64,000 bases of DNA, taken from NCBI RefSeq assembly GCF_017942085.1, contig NZ_JAGKSP010000001.1, positions 930,001 through 994,000 of the forward strand, in the 5' to 3' direction. The stretch comes from Paenibacillus lignilyticus (GTDB taxonomy: Bacteria > Bacillota > Bacilli > Paenibacillales > Paenibacillaceae). Below, one piece after another: positions 9,085 to 17,875 of this stretch. Each line of letters begins with the position of its first letter. Position 1 is the first letter of the stretch. The translations under genes were made by a program, and so were the position numbers. The notes under the pieces are model-generated. The model was not told the origin of the DNA, did no database searches, and saw nothing but the letters and a program-made list of their open reading frames with translations.

Positions 9085-10846
9085 TTCGATACCCCCCGGG
9101 GAGTGTTACTTGGAACGTCGTGCCCTCTCCCATTTTGCTGGAAATAGAAATTGTCCCGCCATGGCTGGAAATGATTTTGTTGCTGATCATCAGCCCAAGG
9201 CCTGTCCCCTGCTCCTTCGTCGTAAAAAAGGGCCTGCCCACCTGATCCAGCAACTCCTGAGGAATGCCGCAGCCATAGTCTGCAATCGAGGTCATGATGT
9301 GGTTGCCGACCTGTTCGACCACAATTCGAATTTCACCGCCGCCCTCCGTTGCTTCGATTGCGTTCTTAATGAGATTGATAAATACCTGTTTGATCTGGCT
9401 TTCATCGCAATAAATAAGCAGCTCCGGCTCCGAGAATTGCAGCTTAATATCTACATTGTTTAGATTAGCCTGTGATTCCAGCAGCGTATAGACGCCGGCT
9501 AGAAGCTCACCTAGATTGGTCGCTTGAAATCGGCTGATTTGCGGCTTCGCAAGCAGGAGCAGCTCGTTGATGATGCCTTCCATCCGAACAACCTCGGATG
9601 TAATAATGGCGACATACTCCATTTTGCTCATCCCGTTCTGAAACAGCTTCATAAATCCTTTAATCGCCGTAAGCGGATTTCGAATCTCGTGCGCGATGCC
9701 CGCAGCCAGCTGGCCCGCCATGGACAGCTTCTCCGACTCTACAAGGAACGACTCCTGCTCCTTGCGCTGCGTTAAATCGGTAAAGTTGATGACGACTCCG
9801 GCTTGCTCGCCTTTGACCCGCATTGGGGTAATATGATATTCCACCGGGAACGTCGAACCATTCTTACGGCGAAACAAATCATCCGCTACATAGTCAGCGT
9901 TGCCGGAGCGATTCACCTTCTCTACGGGATCCCATTCCTCTTCCTCCGGCTTAATCGCCCGCAGCCCAACTTTACGACCGAGTACCTCATTCGCCTCGAA
10001 GCCGGTTAAGTTCGCAGCGGCTTGATTCCAGAAGATCACCTTGCCCCGCTCGTCCAGTCGGTAGATCCCCTCGGCCACGGAATCCAGAATATGCGAATAG
10101 GCTTCATTCATCCGCTTAAGGCGTTCTTCACTTTGCTTCAAGCGGCTGTCAATCATCAGAATGACGATTGAATACATGCAGATTACGGAAACGATCAAAC
10201 TAATGCTAATGGCCAGGAAGAATTGATTTTGCGATAAAGCCACAGATTCACTTGCATATTGCGATGTAAGGCCATGCATCATGGGCATATTGCTATAATG
10301 AAGAAATTCAACGGCTGCGGATAGCGATAATGCGTGGATGAACTGCCGCAAACGGCTTAGTTTATGGAGTCGATGCTGCCTTGTGAATACGAATCCCAGC
10401 ACAAGAGCCAGCACGATAATGGAAACAAAACCTGTGGATGACTGATAGTGGAGTGTCGCATGGGCTTTGATGGCTTTCATCCCGATGTAGTGCATGGCTA
10501 CGATACCGCCGGTCTGTACCAAGATACCGAGAACGAGCAGGCTTGTCCGATGTCGCTGCGCAGCACGTTCGAACAAGAGAAGCGCTATCGCGGACATGAC
10601 GACTAAAACACCCATGGAGAGAAACACATAACCGAAATGATACATCACCTTGACCGGAAACGGATACGCGAGCAATGCCACAAAATGCATGGACCAAACC
10701 CCGATACTAAATACAAAAGCACCACTCATAAGCCAAAAGAATGTCGTATACCTTGCTGCATTCATACGCCTGTACAGATGAAAGAGGATTAGAGAGGAAC
10801 TGAATACGAGTACGAATGAAATGGCGACGAGTGCGACGGATGCCAT
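9074..10846 (-). CDS. MHYT-PAS sensor histidine kinase
   Basis: Membrane-bound two-component kinase, 590 residues. Seven-span MHYT domain (1-220, motifs SMHFVAL, AMHYIGM, LHYSNM), PAS domain (about 250-360), HisKA dimerisation helix with the phosphorylated His in AAGIAHEIRNPLTAIKG, and HATPase with NLIKNAIEAT, DYGCGIP and TGLGLMIS. The ATG at 10846 is chosen over a longer frame because GGAGGAAGG lies five bases upstream. No response regulator is adjacent; the overlapping gene encodes a GGDEF-EAL protein with the same sensor domain. Behind a c-di-GMP-I riboswitch, so expression is expected to follow the second messenger. Confidence 0.92.
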   Translation of the reverse strand: MASVALVAISFVLVFSSSLILFHLYRRMNAARYTTFFWLMSGAFVFSIGVWSMHFVALLAYPFPVKVMYHFGYVFLSMGVLVVMSAIALLLFERAAQRHRTSLLVLGILVQTGGIVAMHYIGMKAIKAHATLHYQSSTGFVSIIVLALVLGFVFTRQHRLHKLSRLRQFIHALSLSAAVEFLHYSNMPMMHGLTSQYASESVALSQNQFFLAISISLIVSVICMYSIVILMIDSRLKQSEERLKRMNEAYSHILDSVAEGIYRLDERGKVIFWNQAAANLTGFEANEVLGRKVGLRAIKPEEEEWDPVEKVNRSGNADYVADDLFRRKNGSTFPVEYHITPMRVKGEQAGVVINFTDLTQRKEQESFLVESEKLSMAGQLAAGIAHEIRNPLTAIKGFMKLFQNGMSKMEYVAIITSEVVRMEGIINELLLLAKPQISRFQATNLGELLAGVYTLLESQANLNNVDIKLQFSEPELLIYCDESQIKQVFINLIKNAIEATEGGGEIRIVVEQVGNHIMTSIADYGCGIPQELLDQVGRPFFTTKEQGTGLGLMISNKIISSHGGTISISSKMGEGTTFQVTLPGGYRNGA

Positions 10847-10897
10847 GCTAACCTTCCTCCGGTTCATTGACTTAGCTGCAGGGTGCAAAATGGCAAT

Positions 10898-10921
10898 AAA
10901 AAAACCACCCGAATAGGATGG
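10898..10921 (-). terminator. riboswitch expression-platform terminator
   Basis: RNA stem CCAUCC / GGGUGG (one U-G pair) with loop UAUUC, then seven U. Its 5' arm can instead pair with an upstream GATGG, so GATGGAATCCATC forms an alternative hairpin that would prevent termination. Confidence 0.8.
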
Positions 10922-10929
10922 ATTCCATC

Positions 10930-11030
10930 TACTCGGCAACCTTGTCTACCTTAGCATCACGGCGAGTGATCCCTTAGGCCACGGCTTTGCGTCCCATAGT
11001 TTCCTATGGTTTGCCTTTATCATAGGTATT
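10930..11030 (-). ncRNA. cyclic di-GMP-I (GEMM-I) riboswitch
   Basis: The minus-strand leader carries the conserved aptamer parts in order: AAAGGCAAACC, an internal hairpin (CCATAGGAAACTATGG with a GAAA tetraloop), GGGACGCAAAGCC, GGCCTAAGGG, a second variable hairpin with the receptor, and the closing GGTTGCC. This matches the Vc2-type class I c-di-GMP aptamer. A terminator follows at once, so control is probably by transcription attenuation of the MHYT kinase and the GGDEF-EAL gene. Direction of response (on or off) cannot be read from sequence alone. Confidence 0.93.
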
Positions 11031-11170
11031 AAGTTGTAAAATTTTCCTGAAGATTAGTTTAATTCTCATTATAATTTTTTTCCCGGAACTGTACAGAGCG
11101 AATAACGTTGAATTTTGACTGATTTTGTCGAATTCGAAAATAGATCTAACAGCGTTAATTATTGCAAAAA

Positions 11171-11199
11171 AGCCGGGGATGACAAGGCCATCCCCGGCT
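11171..11199 (-). terminator. intrinsic terminator of the Gfo/Idh gene
   Basis: Perfect stem AGCCGGGGATG / CATCCCCGGCT with a short loop, then TTTTTT on the minus strand, 13 bases after the stop codon. Confidence 0.92.
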
Positions 11200-11211
11200 T
11201 CAATGTTTGTT

Positions 11212-12291
11212 CTACTCGAAGTATACAGCCTTGCCCGTGCGGGAAGACTCGTAGATCGCTTCAAGAATTTCGGAAACCACAAGCGCTTGCTCTGGTTTAA
11301 CGAACGTTTCTTTGTCGTTTTTAACGGCATCGATCCACATGCTTGCTTCAAGAACTTCTGCGGTTTCGCTCGCGCCTTCATAGAAAGCAACGCCGCCGCT
11401 GTTCAGTTCAACTTTGTTTACATATAGGCGGCTGTTGTGCTCGCCATTGAAACGAAGACCGTCTTTCATGTCAGCGCCTGCTTTAGTACCGCTGAGGGAT
11501 ACTTTAGCCTCATCGACTTCAAGCGAGTTAAGCGCCCAGCTGGATTCGAGGATTACAGTTGCACCGTTCTCCATCGTGATCATAGCGAAAGCGGAATCTT
11601 CAACCGTGAATTGTTTTGGATCCCATGGGCCCCAAGCATTCGCAGCGTTCTCGTTTTGGGACAGCTTGTGGTAAGCGCGGCCAAGAACGACTTTCGGCTT
11701 GTAGTTGTCCATCATCCACAATACAAGGTCAAGCGCGTGAGTACCGATATCGATAAGCGGGCCGCCGCCTTGTTTCTCTTCATCCAAGAATACGCCCCAT
11801 GTCGGAACGGCACGACGACGGATTGCATGTGCTTTAGCGAAGTAAATTTCGCCAAGCTCGCCTGCATCGCAAGCTTCTTTCAGGTAACGGCTGTCTGCAC
11901 GGTAACGGTTGTTGTAACCGATGCTGAGTTTTTTGCCGGTACGTTTTGCAACTTCAAGCATTTTGCGAGCGTCAGCAGCTGTTTTAGCCATTGGCTTCTC
12001 GCAAAGCACGTGTTTGCCGGCTTCCAATGCGTCGATGGAGATAACCGCATGGGAATCGTTAGGCGTACAAACGTGGATCACGTCGATCGACGCGTCTTGA
12101 AGCAGTAGTTTATAGTCAGAATATACTTTTGCTTCTTCAGTGCCGTATTTCGCTTTTGCTTGTTCAGCCTTCTCAACAATGATATCGCAGAAAGCAACGA
12201 TTTCAGCGTCTTTGACTTGGGCCAAACTTGGGAGATGTTTACCGTTGGCGATACCGCCGCAGCCAATAATGCCTACACGTACTTTTGACAT
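11212..12291 (-). CDS. Gfo/Idh/MocA family oxidoreductase
   Basis: NAD(P)-dependent sugar or cyclitol oxidoreductase, cytoplasmic. 359 residues: Rossmann fold with GIIGCGGIANGKH at residue 8, the EKPMAKT signature (about 97) whose Lys is catalytic, and the C-terminal GGGPLIDIGTHALDL with the conserved Asp and His. GGAGGTAG precedes the ATG. Divergent from an AraC regulator and close to a TIM-barrel sugar isomerase, a set often seen where a sugar is oxidised, epimerised or rearranged. The substrate is unknown. Confidence 0.93.
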   Translation of the reverse strand: MSKVRVGIIGCGGIANGKHLPSLAQVKDAEIVAFCDIIVEKAEQAKAKYGTEEAKVYSDYKLLLQDASIDVIHVCTPNDSHAVISIDALEAGKHVLCEKPMAKTAADARKMLEVAKRTGKKLSIGYNNRYRADSRYLKEACDAGELGEIYFAKAHAIRRRAVPTWGVFLDEEKQGGGPLIDIGTHALDLVLWMMDNYKPKVVLGRAYHKLSQNENAANAWGPWDPKQFTVEDSAFAMITMENGATVILESSWALNSLEVDEAKVSLSGTKAGADMKDGLRFNGEHNSRLYVNKVELNSGGVAFYEGASETAEVLEASMWIDAVKNDKETFVKPEQALVVSEILEAIYESSRTGKAVYFE

Positions 12292-12400
12292 TTTAAATTT
12301 CTACCTCCATGAGCCTCGAAATGATATAATTTGTAGTATGCGTGTCAGCTAGATAGAGAGACACAACTGACTACAGTATAGACGAACATGTCCACAAAAA

Positions 12401-12413
12401 TATAGGCGCTATA
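12401..12413. promoter_or_regulatory. palindrome in divergent Gfo/Idh-araC intergenic region
   Basis: TATAG-GCG-CTATA is a perfect 13-base palindrome, followed by a further TATAGG half-site, 43 bases before the AraC start. Candidate regulator site or promoter element. Confidence 0.35.
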
Positions 12414-12456
12414 TAGGTATGCTTTTATGTGATTTTGTTATCGAAGGGATGGTACC

Positions 12457-13326
12457 GTGGAATTTTACAATGAAAAGGTCGTTTACGAGAACCCGCTGCT
12501 CTCCATAAAAGTGTTTCAATCCCTGCGGAATAACGATCTGTTTATCAATTGGCATTATCATCGCGAAATCGAATTGCTGCTTGTGATCACCGGCGAGCTT
12601 GACGTAAATATAGAAGATGAGTGCATAAAACTACAAACGGGCGACATCGCATTGATCGGTGCAAGGCAGCTTCATCGCGATCGCAGCATGAGCAGCCCGC
12701 TGAATTATATCGTCTTGCAGTTTGATTTGGAGCAGTTTATTGACCAAAGCTCCATGCCTTATATGCGATTCTTCTCCGAGACGAAGAACCCGCTCAGCCG
12801 GGCGAATTATATTTTCCAAGAGAATGAATCGGCACGGGCAGAGGCGTCGGAATGTATCCGAGGCGTTCTGCAGGAAGTCACGACGAAGCAAAGCGGGTAT
12901 GAGCTCGCGGTCAGCATGTACATAAAGAAGCTGCTCCTTCTGCTCATTCGGGGAGATTCCAGGAAAGTGCTTGCTGATCATGACGACTTTGACCGGGCTC
13001 GTCTCCGAGGGGTAATCGACTACGTAGAGGAACATCTGACCGACCGCATCCAAGTTGAAGAAGTATCGAAGCTTGCCAATATGAGCTATTACTACTTCGT
13101 CAAATTCTTTAAGAAAGCGATCGGGATGTCCTTCACGGAGTATGTGAATTACCGCAAGATCAAATGGGCCGAGCGTATTCTGCTCACGAAGGATCTCAGC
13201 GTCTCCGAGGTCGGCGACCGGATCGGCATGCCGAATATGGCCCATTTCTATAAAATGTTCAAGAAATATAATGATTGCTCACCGAAGCAATTCCAGAAGA
13301 AAATGCTGGAGTGGAACCGCGCTTAG
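12457..13326 (+). CDS. AraC family transcriptional regulator with cupin sensor
   Basis: Sugar-responsive transcription activator, 289 residues. N-terminal cupin arm with WHYHREIELLLVITGELDVNI and GDIALIGARQLHR (residues 30-75), and a C-terminal double helix-turn-helix (about 190-285) with VEEVSKLANMSYYYFVKFFKKAIGMSFTEYVNYRKI and VSEVGDRIGMPNMAHFYKMFKKYNDCSPKQF. GTG start with AAGGGATGG upstream. Divergent from the Gfo/Idh gene and converging on the sugar isomerase gene; it probably controls one or both. Confidence 0.92.
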   Translation: MEFYNEKVVYENPLLSIKVFQSLRNNDLFINWHYHREIELLLVITGELDVNIEDECIKLQTGDIALIGARQLHRDRSMSSPLNYIVLQFDLEQFIDQSSMPYMRFFSETKNPLSRANYIFQENESARAEASECIRGVLQEVTTKQSGYELAVSMYIKKLLLLLIRGDSRKVLADHDDFDRARLRGVIDYVEEHLTDRIQVEEVSKLANMSYYYFVKFFKKAIGMSFTEYVNYRKIKWAERILLTKDLSVSEVGDRIGMPNMAHFYKMFKKYNDCSPKQFQKKMLEWNRA

Positions 13327-13348
13327 CCCTACAGTGAACGGCGGTGAA

Positions 13349-14122
13349 TCAGCCTATCCGCTGAAAGGTTTGTTTCATGAATGTCAGGCTGGCCGGCAAT
13401 TCCTCGTCCAGTCGTTGAAGGCTGCATTCCGCGGAAATTCCGCCTTTGTAGCCTGCTGCAGTCAGCTGCGCGGCAAACTCCGCATAGGGATATTGCCCGG
13501 TTCCCGGTGACAATCTGCCTGTATCTGCGATGTGGATATGCGCAAGCCAGTCTTTATGTGCAGTCAATGTGTCCAGCGCTTCGCTATCCTCGTCCATGTG
13601 ATAGAAATCAGCCAGCACCCGGATGGCAGGATGATTGATTTGTTTCGCAAAATGCACAGCCTCGGCGACAGAGCCAATCAGATTGGTCTCCTTCTTGTTC
13701 AGCGGTTCAATAGCCAGCGTTACGCCGCTTCCCTTCAATTCCTCCGAAATCCAGCTAAGTAAGTGGAGCAGCTGGTCCTCCGCCCGATTGCGTTCCCATC
13801 CATCCGGTATGTCGCGCGCTCTGCCGCTTCCAAGCACGGAAATTTTCGAACCGATCTGATTCATCGCTTTCGCAGCGCGGTACAGATATCGCCGGATACG
13901 CTCCGGATCTACATCGGGACCGACCACTTTAATGTCGCCGGGGAAAAATACGTTAAACGCGTAGACAGGCAGAGGGCTGTCCAAGTAAGCACGCAGCAAT
14001 TCTTGATGCAAAACCTCATTCTCCAGCTGCAGGGCGGACAGAGGACACTCGATGTAATCAAACCCGTATTTGTGAAGAAGCTCTGCGTCCTCGATCCCTC
14101 TGCACCAACCGTAAGCAACCAT
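13349..14122 (-). CDS. TIM-barrel sugar phosphate isomerase/epimerase
   Basis: AP-endonuclease-2/xylose-isomerase-like barrel enzyme, 257 residues. Metal-ligand positions are seen in IECPLSALQ, ISVLGSGR, LAIEPLNKKETN, VLADFYHMDED, HIHIADTGR and SAECSL. The ATG at 14122 is preferred (MVAYGWCRG) because GGAGGTG lies nine bases upstream; the longer frame starting at 14140 has none. Together with the Gfo/Idh oxidoreductase and AraC regulator next to it this forms a small sugar-modifying set. Substrate unknown. Confidence 0.85.
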   Translation of the reverse strand: MVAYGWCRGIEDAELLHKYGFDYIECPLSALQLENEVLHQELLRAYLDSPLPVYAFNVFFPGDIKVVGPDVDPERIRRYLYRAAKAMNQIGSKISVLGSGRARDIPDGWERNRAEDQLLHLLSWISEELKGSGVTLAIEPLNKKETNLIGSVAEAVHFAKQINHPAIRVLADFYHMDEDSEALDTLTAHKDWLAHIHIADTGRLSPGTGQYPYAEFAAQLTAAGYKGGISAECSLQRLDEELPASLTFMKQTFQRIG

Positions 14123-14186
14123 TCGAAAAAACACCTCCATTAGTTTCTAACGTGATTTTACCATTATTTGCTTCGGAATTTGCGGC

Positions 14187-14216
14187 AAAAAAAAAGTTCA
14201 CCTTATTTAGGTGAAC
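14187..14216 (-). terminator. intrinsic terminator overlapping the phoP stop
   Basis: Stem GTTCACCT / AGGTGAAC around AAATA, followed by nine T on the minus strand. The 5' arm lies in the last codons of the response-regulator gene. Confidence 0.9.
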
Positions 14217-14922
14217 CTAGCTTCTTCGGCATAACCAGTTTATAGCCTACGCCGCGAATGGATTCAATTTCGACCGATTGTTGACCCAGCTCTAATTTCT
14301 TACGTAAAGAGCTGACATGCACATCTACCGTTCGCTGTCCGCCGAAATAGTCGAATCCCCATACGACATTCATAAGATCATCGCGGGTAACGACAACGCC
14401 GGGACGTTGAACAAGATAGAGCAGCACTTCGAATTCCTTCGGTCGAAGCGGCACGGTTTCCCCATTAAGGATAACCTCATACCGTTCCGGATAAATCGAT
14501 AAATCGCCGGCCGTAATGACTTTGTCCGTGGACTCCGTCAGCTTGCCGTCATCTTGGCCGGTTCTGCGAAGTACCGCAGATACGCGCGCAAGAAGCTCGG
14601 CCACGCCAAATGGCTTGGTCATATAGTCATCGGCGCCTCGCTTCAGACCTTGCACTACTTCTTCTTCCGCATTGCGGGCCGTCAGTACGATAACCGGCGT
14701 GCGGTTGCCGCTCTGACGCAAGCGAGATAAGATCTCGAAACCGTTCATGCCCGGCAGCATAATATCTAGAATGATAAGATCAAATGCGCGCTGCAAAGCA
14801 ACCTGCAAGCCTTCCGCACCATGATCAATGACTGTCGTGTCATAACCTTCTTGAGAAAGGTTATACGAGAGTAATCTGGCTAACGTCGGCTCATCCTCAA
14901 TGACCAACACTTTCTGTGACAT
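14203..14922 (-). CDS. phoP: PhoP-like OmpR-family response regulator
   Basis: DNA-binding response regulator, 239 residues. Receiver domain (1-115) with EDE, the phosphorylated Asp in LIILDIMLPG, the switch Thr in VLTARN and Lys in MTKPFG; winged-helix domain (about 135-230) with RPKEFEVLLYLVQRPGVVVTRDDLMNVVW and the end VDVHVSSLRKKL..IRGVGYKL. The start ATG at 14922 follows AGGGGG; a longer frame reaching 15027 lacks a site. Pairs with the kinase gene just upstream, which resembles PhoR, so phosphate-starvation control is likely but rests on similarity. Confidence 0.9.
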   Translation of the reverse strand: MSQKVLVIEDEPTLARLLSYNLSQEGYDTTVIDHGAEGLQVALQRAFDLIILDIMLPGMNGFEILSRLRQSGNRTPVIVLTARNAEEEVVQGLKRGADDYMTKPFGVAELLARVSAVLRRTGQDDGKLTESTDKVITAGDLSIYPERYEVILNGETVPLRPKEFEVLLYLVQRPGVVVTRDDLMNVVWGFDYFGGQRTVDVHVSSLRKKLELGQQSVEIESIRGVGYKLVMPKKLGSPK

Positions 14923-15041
14923 GTTGACCCCCTGGCTTCCACGCATGCCGCTGCTCGTGATCGGCATGGTAACTCGTTCTACTTTCATACCCATGATAGC
15001 ATTGTTCAGAGGAAGGGGAAACCCCAATTACTGGTTCGCTG

Positions 15042-16823
15042 CTATTGAAGGACCGGCAGCTCAATTGTAAACGTCGAGCCGCTGCCCACTCGGCTCTCTA
15101 CGGAGATCGTTCCTTTGTGTAGTTCAACAAGATGCTTCACGATCGACAAGCCCAACCCGGTTCCGCCTGAACTGCGGGATCTGGCCTTGTCCACTCTGTA
15201 GAAACGCTCGAAAATTCTCGGCAGATCTTTCTTCGGAATGCCGATACCCGTATCAGATATGTGAATACGTACGGATTCGTAATTTTCCCCGCCGACCGGC
15301 TCCACGACGATGGAAACACTTCCGCCTTCAGGCGTGTAGTTAATTCCGTTCGAGAGCAAGTTCATGATGATTTGGCGCAAGCGGTCTTCATCCGCCTCGA
15401 CATACACATCCCGATCTGCTTTATAGGATAACCGAATTTGCTTCTGCAACCCTTCCGCGCGCATCAGCTCTACCGTCTTCTCCACGAAGGACGCCAGCTC
15501 GATTGGCGAGAATTGCAGAGGCACGCGGCGTGACTCAATCTTAGACAATTCCAAGATGTCGCCGATAAGCCGGTTCAAGCGGTCGCTCTCGTCATAAATG
15601 ATTTGCAGGAAGGAGCGTGCCGTCTCCGGATCATCCACGGCGCCGCCAAGCAGCGTCTCCGCGAACCCTTTTACGGCGGTAATCGGTGTTTTCAGCTCAT
15701 GCGATACGTTGGCAACGAACTCGCTGCGCATCCGCTCCAGCCTGCGAATCGCCGTCACGTCTTGAAGGACCAGCAGGACGCCGCCGAAGGAGTCATCATC
15801 CTCGAAGATCGGCACCAGGTTAAGATCCAGCAGCCGTTCCTCCGGATAATAGAAGGTGACCTCTTCGCGCAGATGCTCTTTGCGCTCGATGCCCTCTTGA
15901 ATAATTTGCGAAAGCTCATACTGCTGCTTAGCTACCGTGAAATGATGACCGACCAGCTCACGCACCGAGAAGCCAAGCACTTCCTCTGCCCGCCGATTCA
16001 ACAGCACGATATGACCGCTCGCATCGATCATGACAACGCCGCTGATCATGTTGTCCAGGACGCTGGCCAATTGGCTTTCGTTCTGATGAATGCGCGTCAT
16101 CTGTACTTGAAGCGAGTCCGCCATCGCATTGATGGCAAGGCCAAGCTCGCCAATTTCGTCGTTACGCTTCACATGGACGCGCGCTCGATAATCCAAGCTC
16201 TTGATCCGCTTCGCGACACGCGTAATTTGTTCAAGCGGGCGCGTTAAACCAAGCGCCACACGGTAGCTGATCAGCGCAGCCGCGATAAACAGAATGAGCA
16301 GTCCCAGCACAAGGGTGATCCAAATGCGCTGTACGCTCTCATCGACCTTCTGCAAGCTAAGTGCCATACGGATAATATCCGAATTCGGATCATTCGGATG
16401 AACAAGCATCGCTACGTAAAGCAAATTTTCATTAATGGTATCGCTGTAACGCGTTGTTCGCCCTACGCCGTCCTCCTTGGCTTCAATCACTTCTTCTCGC
16501 TGCAGATGGTTGTCCATCGTTTGCGGATCATGATCGGAATCGCCAAGCACGACGCCATCGCCGCGAATGAAGGTGATCCGAGTATCCGTGATCTCTTTCA
16601 GCCGCTTGGCGTTGCCGGTATAGTAGCTGTAGACCGACGCCGGCTCTCCGCTGCGCCAATCCATTTGATCGAGGATAATCTTCATTTCACGCACCATATT
16701 GTCTTCCAGCGCGTCCAGATGATTTTCCTTATACGTCTTGCCCATAAATAAACCGGCTGCCAGAACGGCAAGTCCGATCATACCGATCAGAATCATCGTC
16801 AGCCGCACGCGAAAGCTGCTCAT
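15042..16823 (-). CDS. phoR: PhoR-like sensor histidine kinase
   Basis: Membrane sensor kinase, 593 residues: span 1 (about 9-28), an extracytoplasmic domain, span 2 (about 168-190), HAMP, PAS (about 250-350), HisKA with FVANVSHELKTPITAVKGFAETLL, and HATPase with NLLSNGINYTPEGG, DTGIGIPKKDLPRIFERFYRVDKARSR and GTGLGLSIVKH. This is the architecture of PhoR/PnpS kinases controlling the Pho regulon. GGAGGTAGG precedes the ATG. Unlike the usual Bacillus order, the kinase lies upstream of its regulator, 119 bases away. Confidence 0.9.
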   Translation of the reverse strand: MSSFRVRLTMILIGMIGLAVLAAGLFMGKTYKENHLDALEDNMVREMKIILDQMDWRSGEPASVYSYYTGNAKRLKEITDTRITFIRGDGVVLGDSDHDPQTMDNHLQREEVIEAKEDGVGRTTRYSDTINENLLYVAMLVHPNDPNSDIIRMALSLQKVDESVQRIWITLVLGLLILFIAAALISYRVALGLTRPLEQITRVAKRIKSLDYRARVHVKRNDEIGELGLAINAMADSLQVQMTRIHQNESQLASVLDNMISGVVMIDASGHIVLLNRRAEEVLGFSVRELVGHHFTVAKQQYELSQIIQEGIERKEHLREEVTFYYPEERLLDLNLVPIFEDDDSFGGVLLVLQDVTAIRRLERMRSEFVANVSHELKTPITAVKGFAETLLGGAVDDPETARSFLQIIYDESDRLNRLIGDILELSKIESRRVPLQFSPIELASFVEKTVELMRAEGLQKQIRLSYKADRDVYVEADEDRLRQIIMNLLSNGINYTPEGGSVSIVVEPVGGENYESVRIHISDTGIGIPKKDLPRIFERFYRVDKARSRSSGGTGLGLSIVKHLVELHKGTISVESRVGSGSTFTIELPVLQ

Positions 16824-16878
16824 CTCATCCTACCTCCATGCCGGGGTTGCTCCATGCACCATCCATCGTACCTTGTTC

Positions 16879-17796
16879 TCAGCCGCCTGCGCCAGCACTG
16901 CGTTTGTTAAGTTTTTGTAAAACATAATGGTGCAGCGTGGCAAGCGGCTGTTGAATCAGAATCGACAGCACAACCGGAACGGCGGCCAGCGGGCTAAAAT
17001 AGCCCATTGCAAGCACTACGCCAAGCGAGATGTTCCGCATACCGGTCGCATAGGACACGGTAACCTGCACCTCGCGGCTGCGGTAATGCATCGTACCGAA
17101 ATAGCCGATCGCATAACAGAGCCCCACCATAACTAAGGCTGCGGGCACTACCTTGAGCAGATCGCCGCGAAGCGCTTCTGTGGAAGGCGCAATCGCCGCT
17201 GCGTTCAGCATGACGACTGCTGTGAAGCACAGCTTGGACAATGGCGGAGCATAGGGCTGAACGGCTTTCTGAATGCGTCCTTTGGACCATTCATGCAACG
17301 CAACGCCGATAATCGTTGGCGCCACAATCAGGAGGAGCAGATCGCCCATCATAGCCGCCGTATTGGTTTCAACGTCGGTACGGAACAGCAGATGAATGCC
17401 GGTTGGCACCACGATCGGACTGAGCGCCGAATCAATGACGACCATAGCCAGCATGAGCGGGACGCTTCCGGCCGACATCCCTACCCACAGCACGGTTGAA
17501 ATCCCAAGCGGGATGATCGTGAATAGGACAAGTCCGACGACGTAAGGAGAATCAGGCCCGAACAGCATATACCCCAGCGCGTACGCCACTAACGGCGAGA
17601 TGATATGCGCCAGCAGGAACGTCCAAATCATAACGCCAGGCCGGTTCAATACCGCTCGCAGCTGCTGCAGGCCGCATCCGATCGCCATCGTTAGCGTGAC
17701 GAAGGCGAAGCAGTAAGGAACAGCTTGCACATACTTGTGCAGGTGCGCAGAAAAAAAGAATCCCAGGATAAGTGATCCGGGGATAATAAGAAACAT
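16879..17796 (-). CDS. bile acid:sodium symporter (BASS) family transporter
   Basis: Sodium-coupled organic-acid transporter of the BASS family, 305 residues with nine to ten hydrophobic spans. Visible family features: VTLTMAIGCGLQQLRAVLNRP early, FTIIPLGISTVLWVGMSAGSVPL in the core, and ATGMRNISLGVVLA late (the second substrate-site repeat). The start is not certain: protein-like sequence (FNRRYEQW) extends in frame upstream of the Met at 17796, and no good ribosome site precedes it. Ends 55 bases before phoR on the same strand; substrate unknown (pantoate, pyruvate and similar acids are known for relatives). Confidence 0.85.
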   Translation of the reverse strand: MFLIIPGSLILGFFFSAHLHKYVQAVPYCFAFVTLTMAIGCGLQQLRAVLNRPGVMIWTFLLAHIISPLVAYALGYMLFGPDSPYVVGLVLFTIIPLGISTVLWVGMSAGSVPLMLAMVVIDSALSPIVVPTGIHLLFRTDVETNTAAMMGDLLLLIVAPTIIGVALHEWSKGRIQKAVQPYAPPLSKLCFTAVVMLNAAAIAPSTEALRGDLLKVVPAALVMVGLCYAIGYFGTMHYRSREVQVTVSYATGMRNISLGVVLAMGYFSPLAAVPVVLSILIQQPLATLHHYVLQKLNKRSAGAGG

Positions 17797-17875
17797 CCAT
17801 TGCTCATACCTTCGATTGAAGGCCAGTCCGAAGCTGCGCGTACCGCATCCCTCATTCTATTGTCTACTTTGGTAA

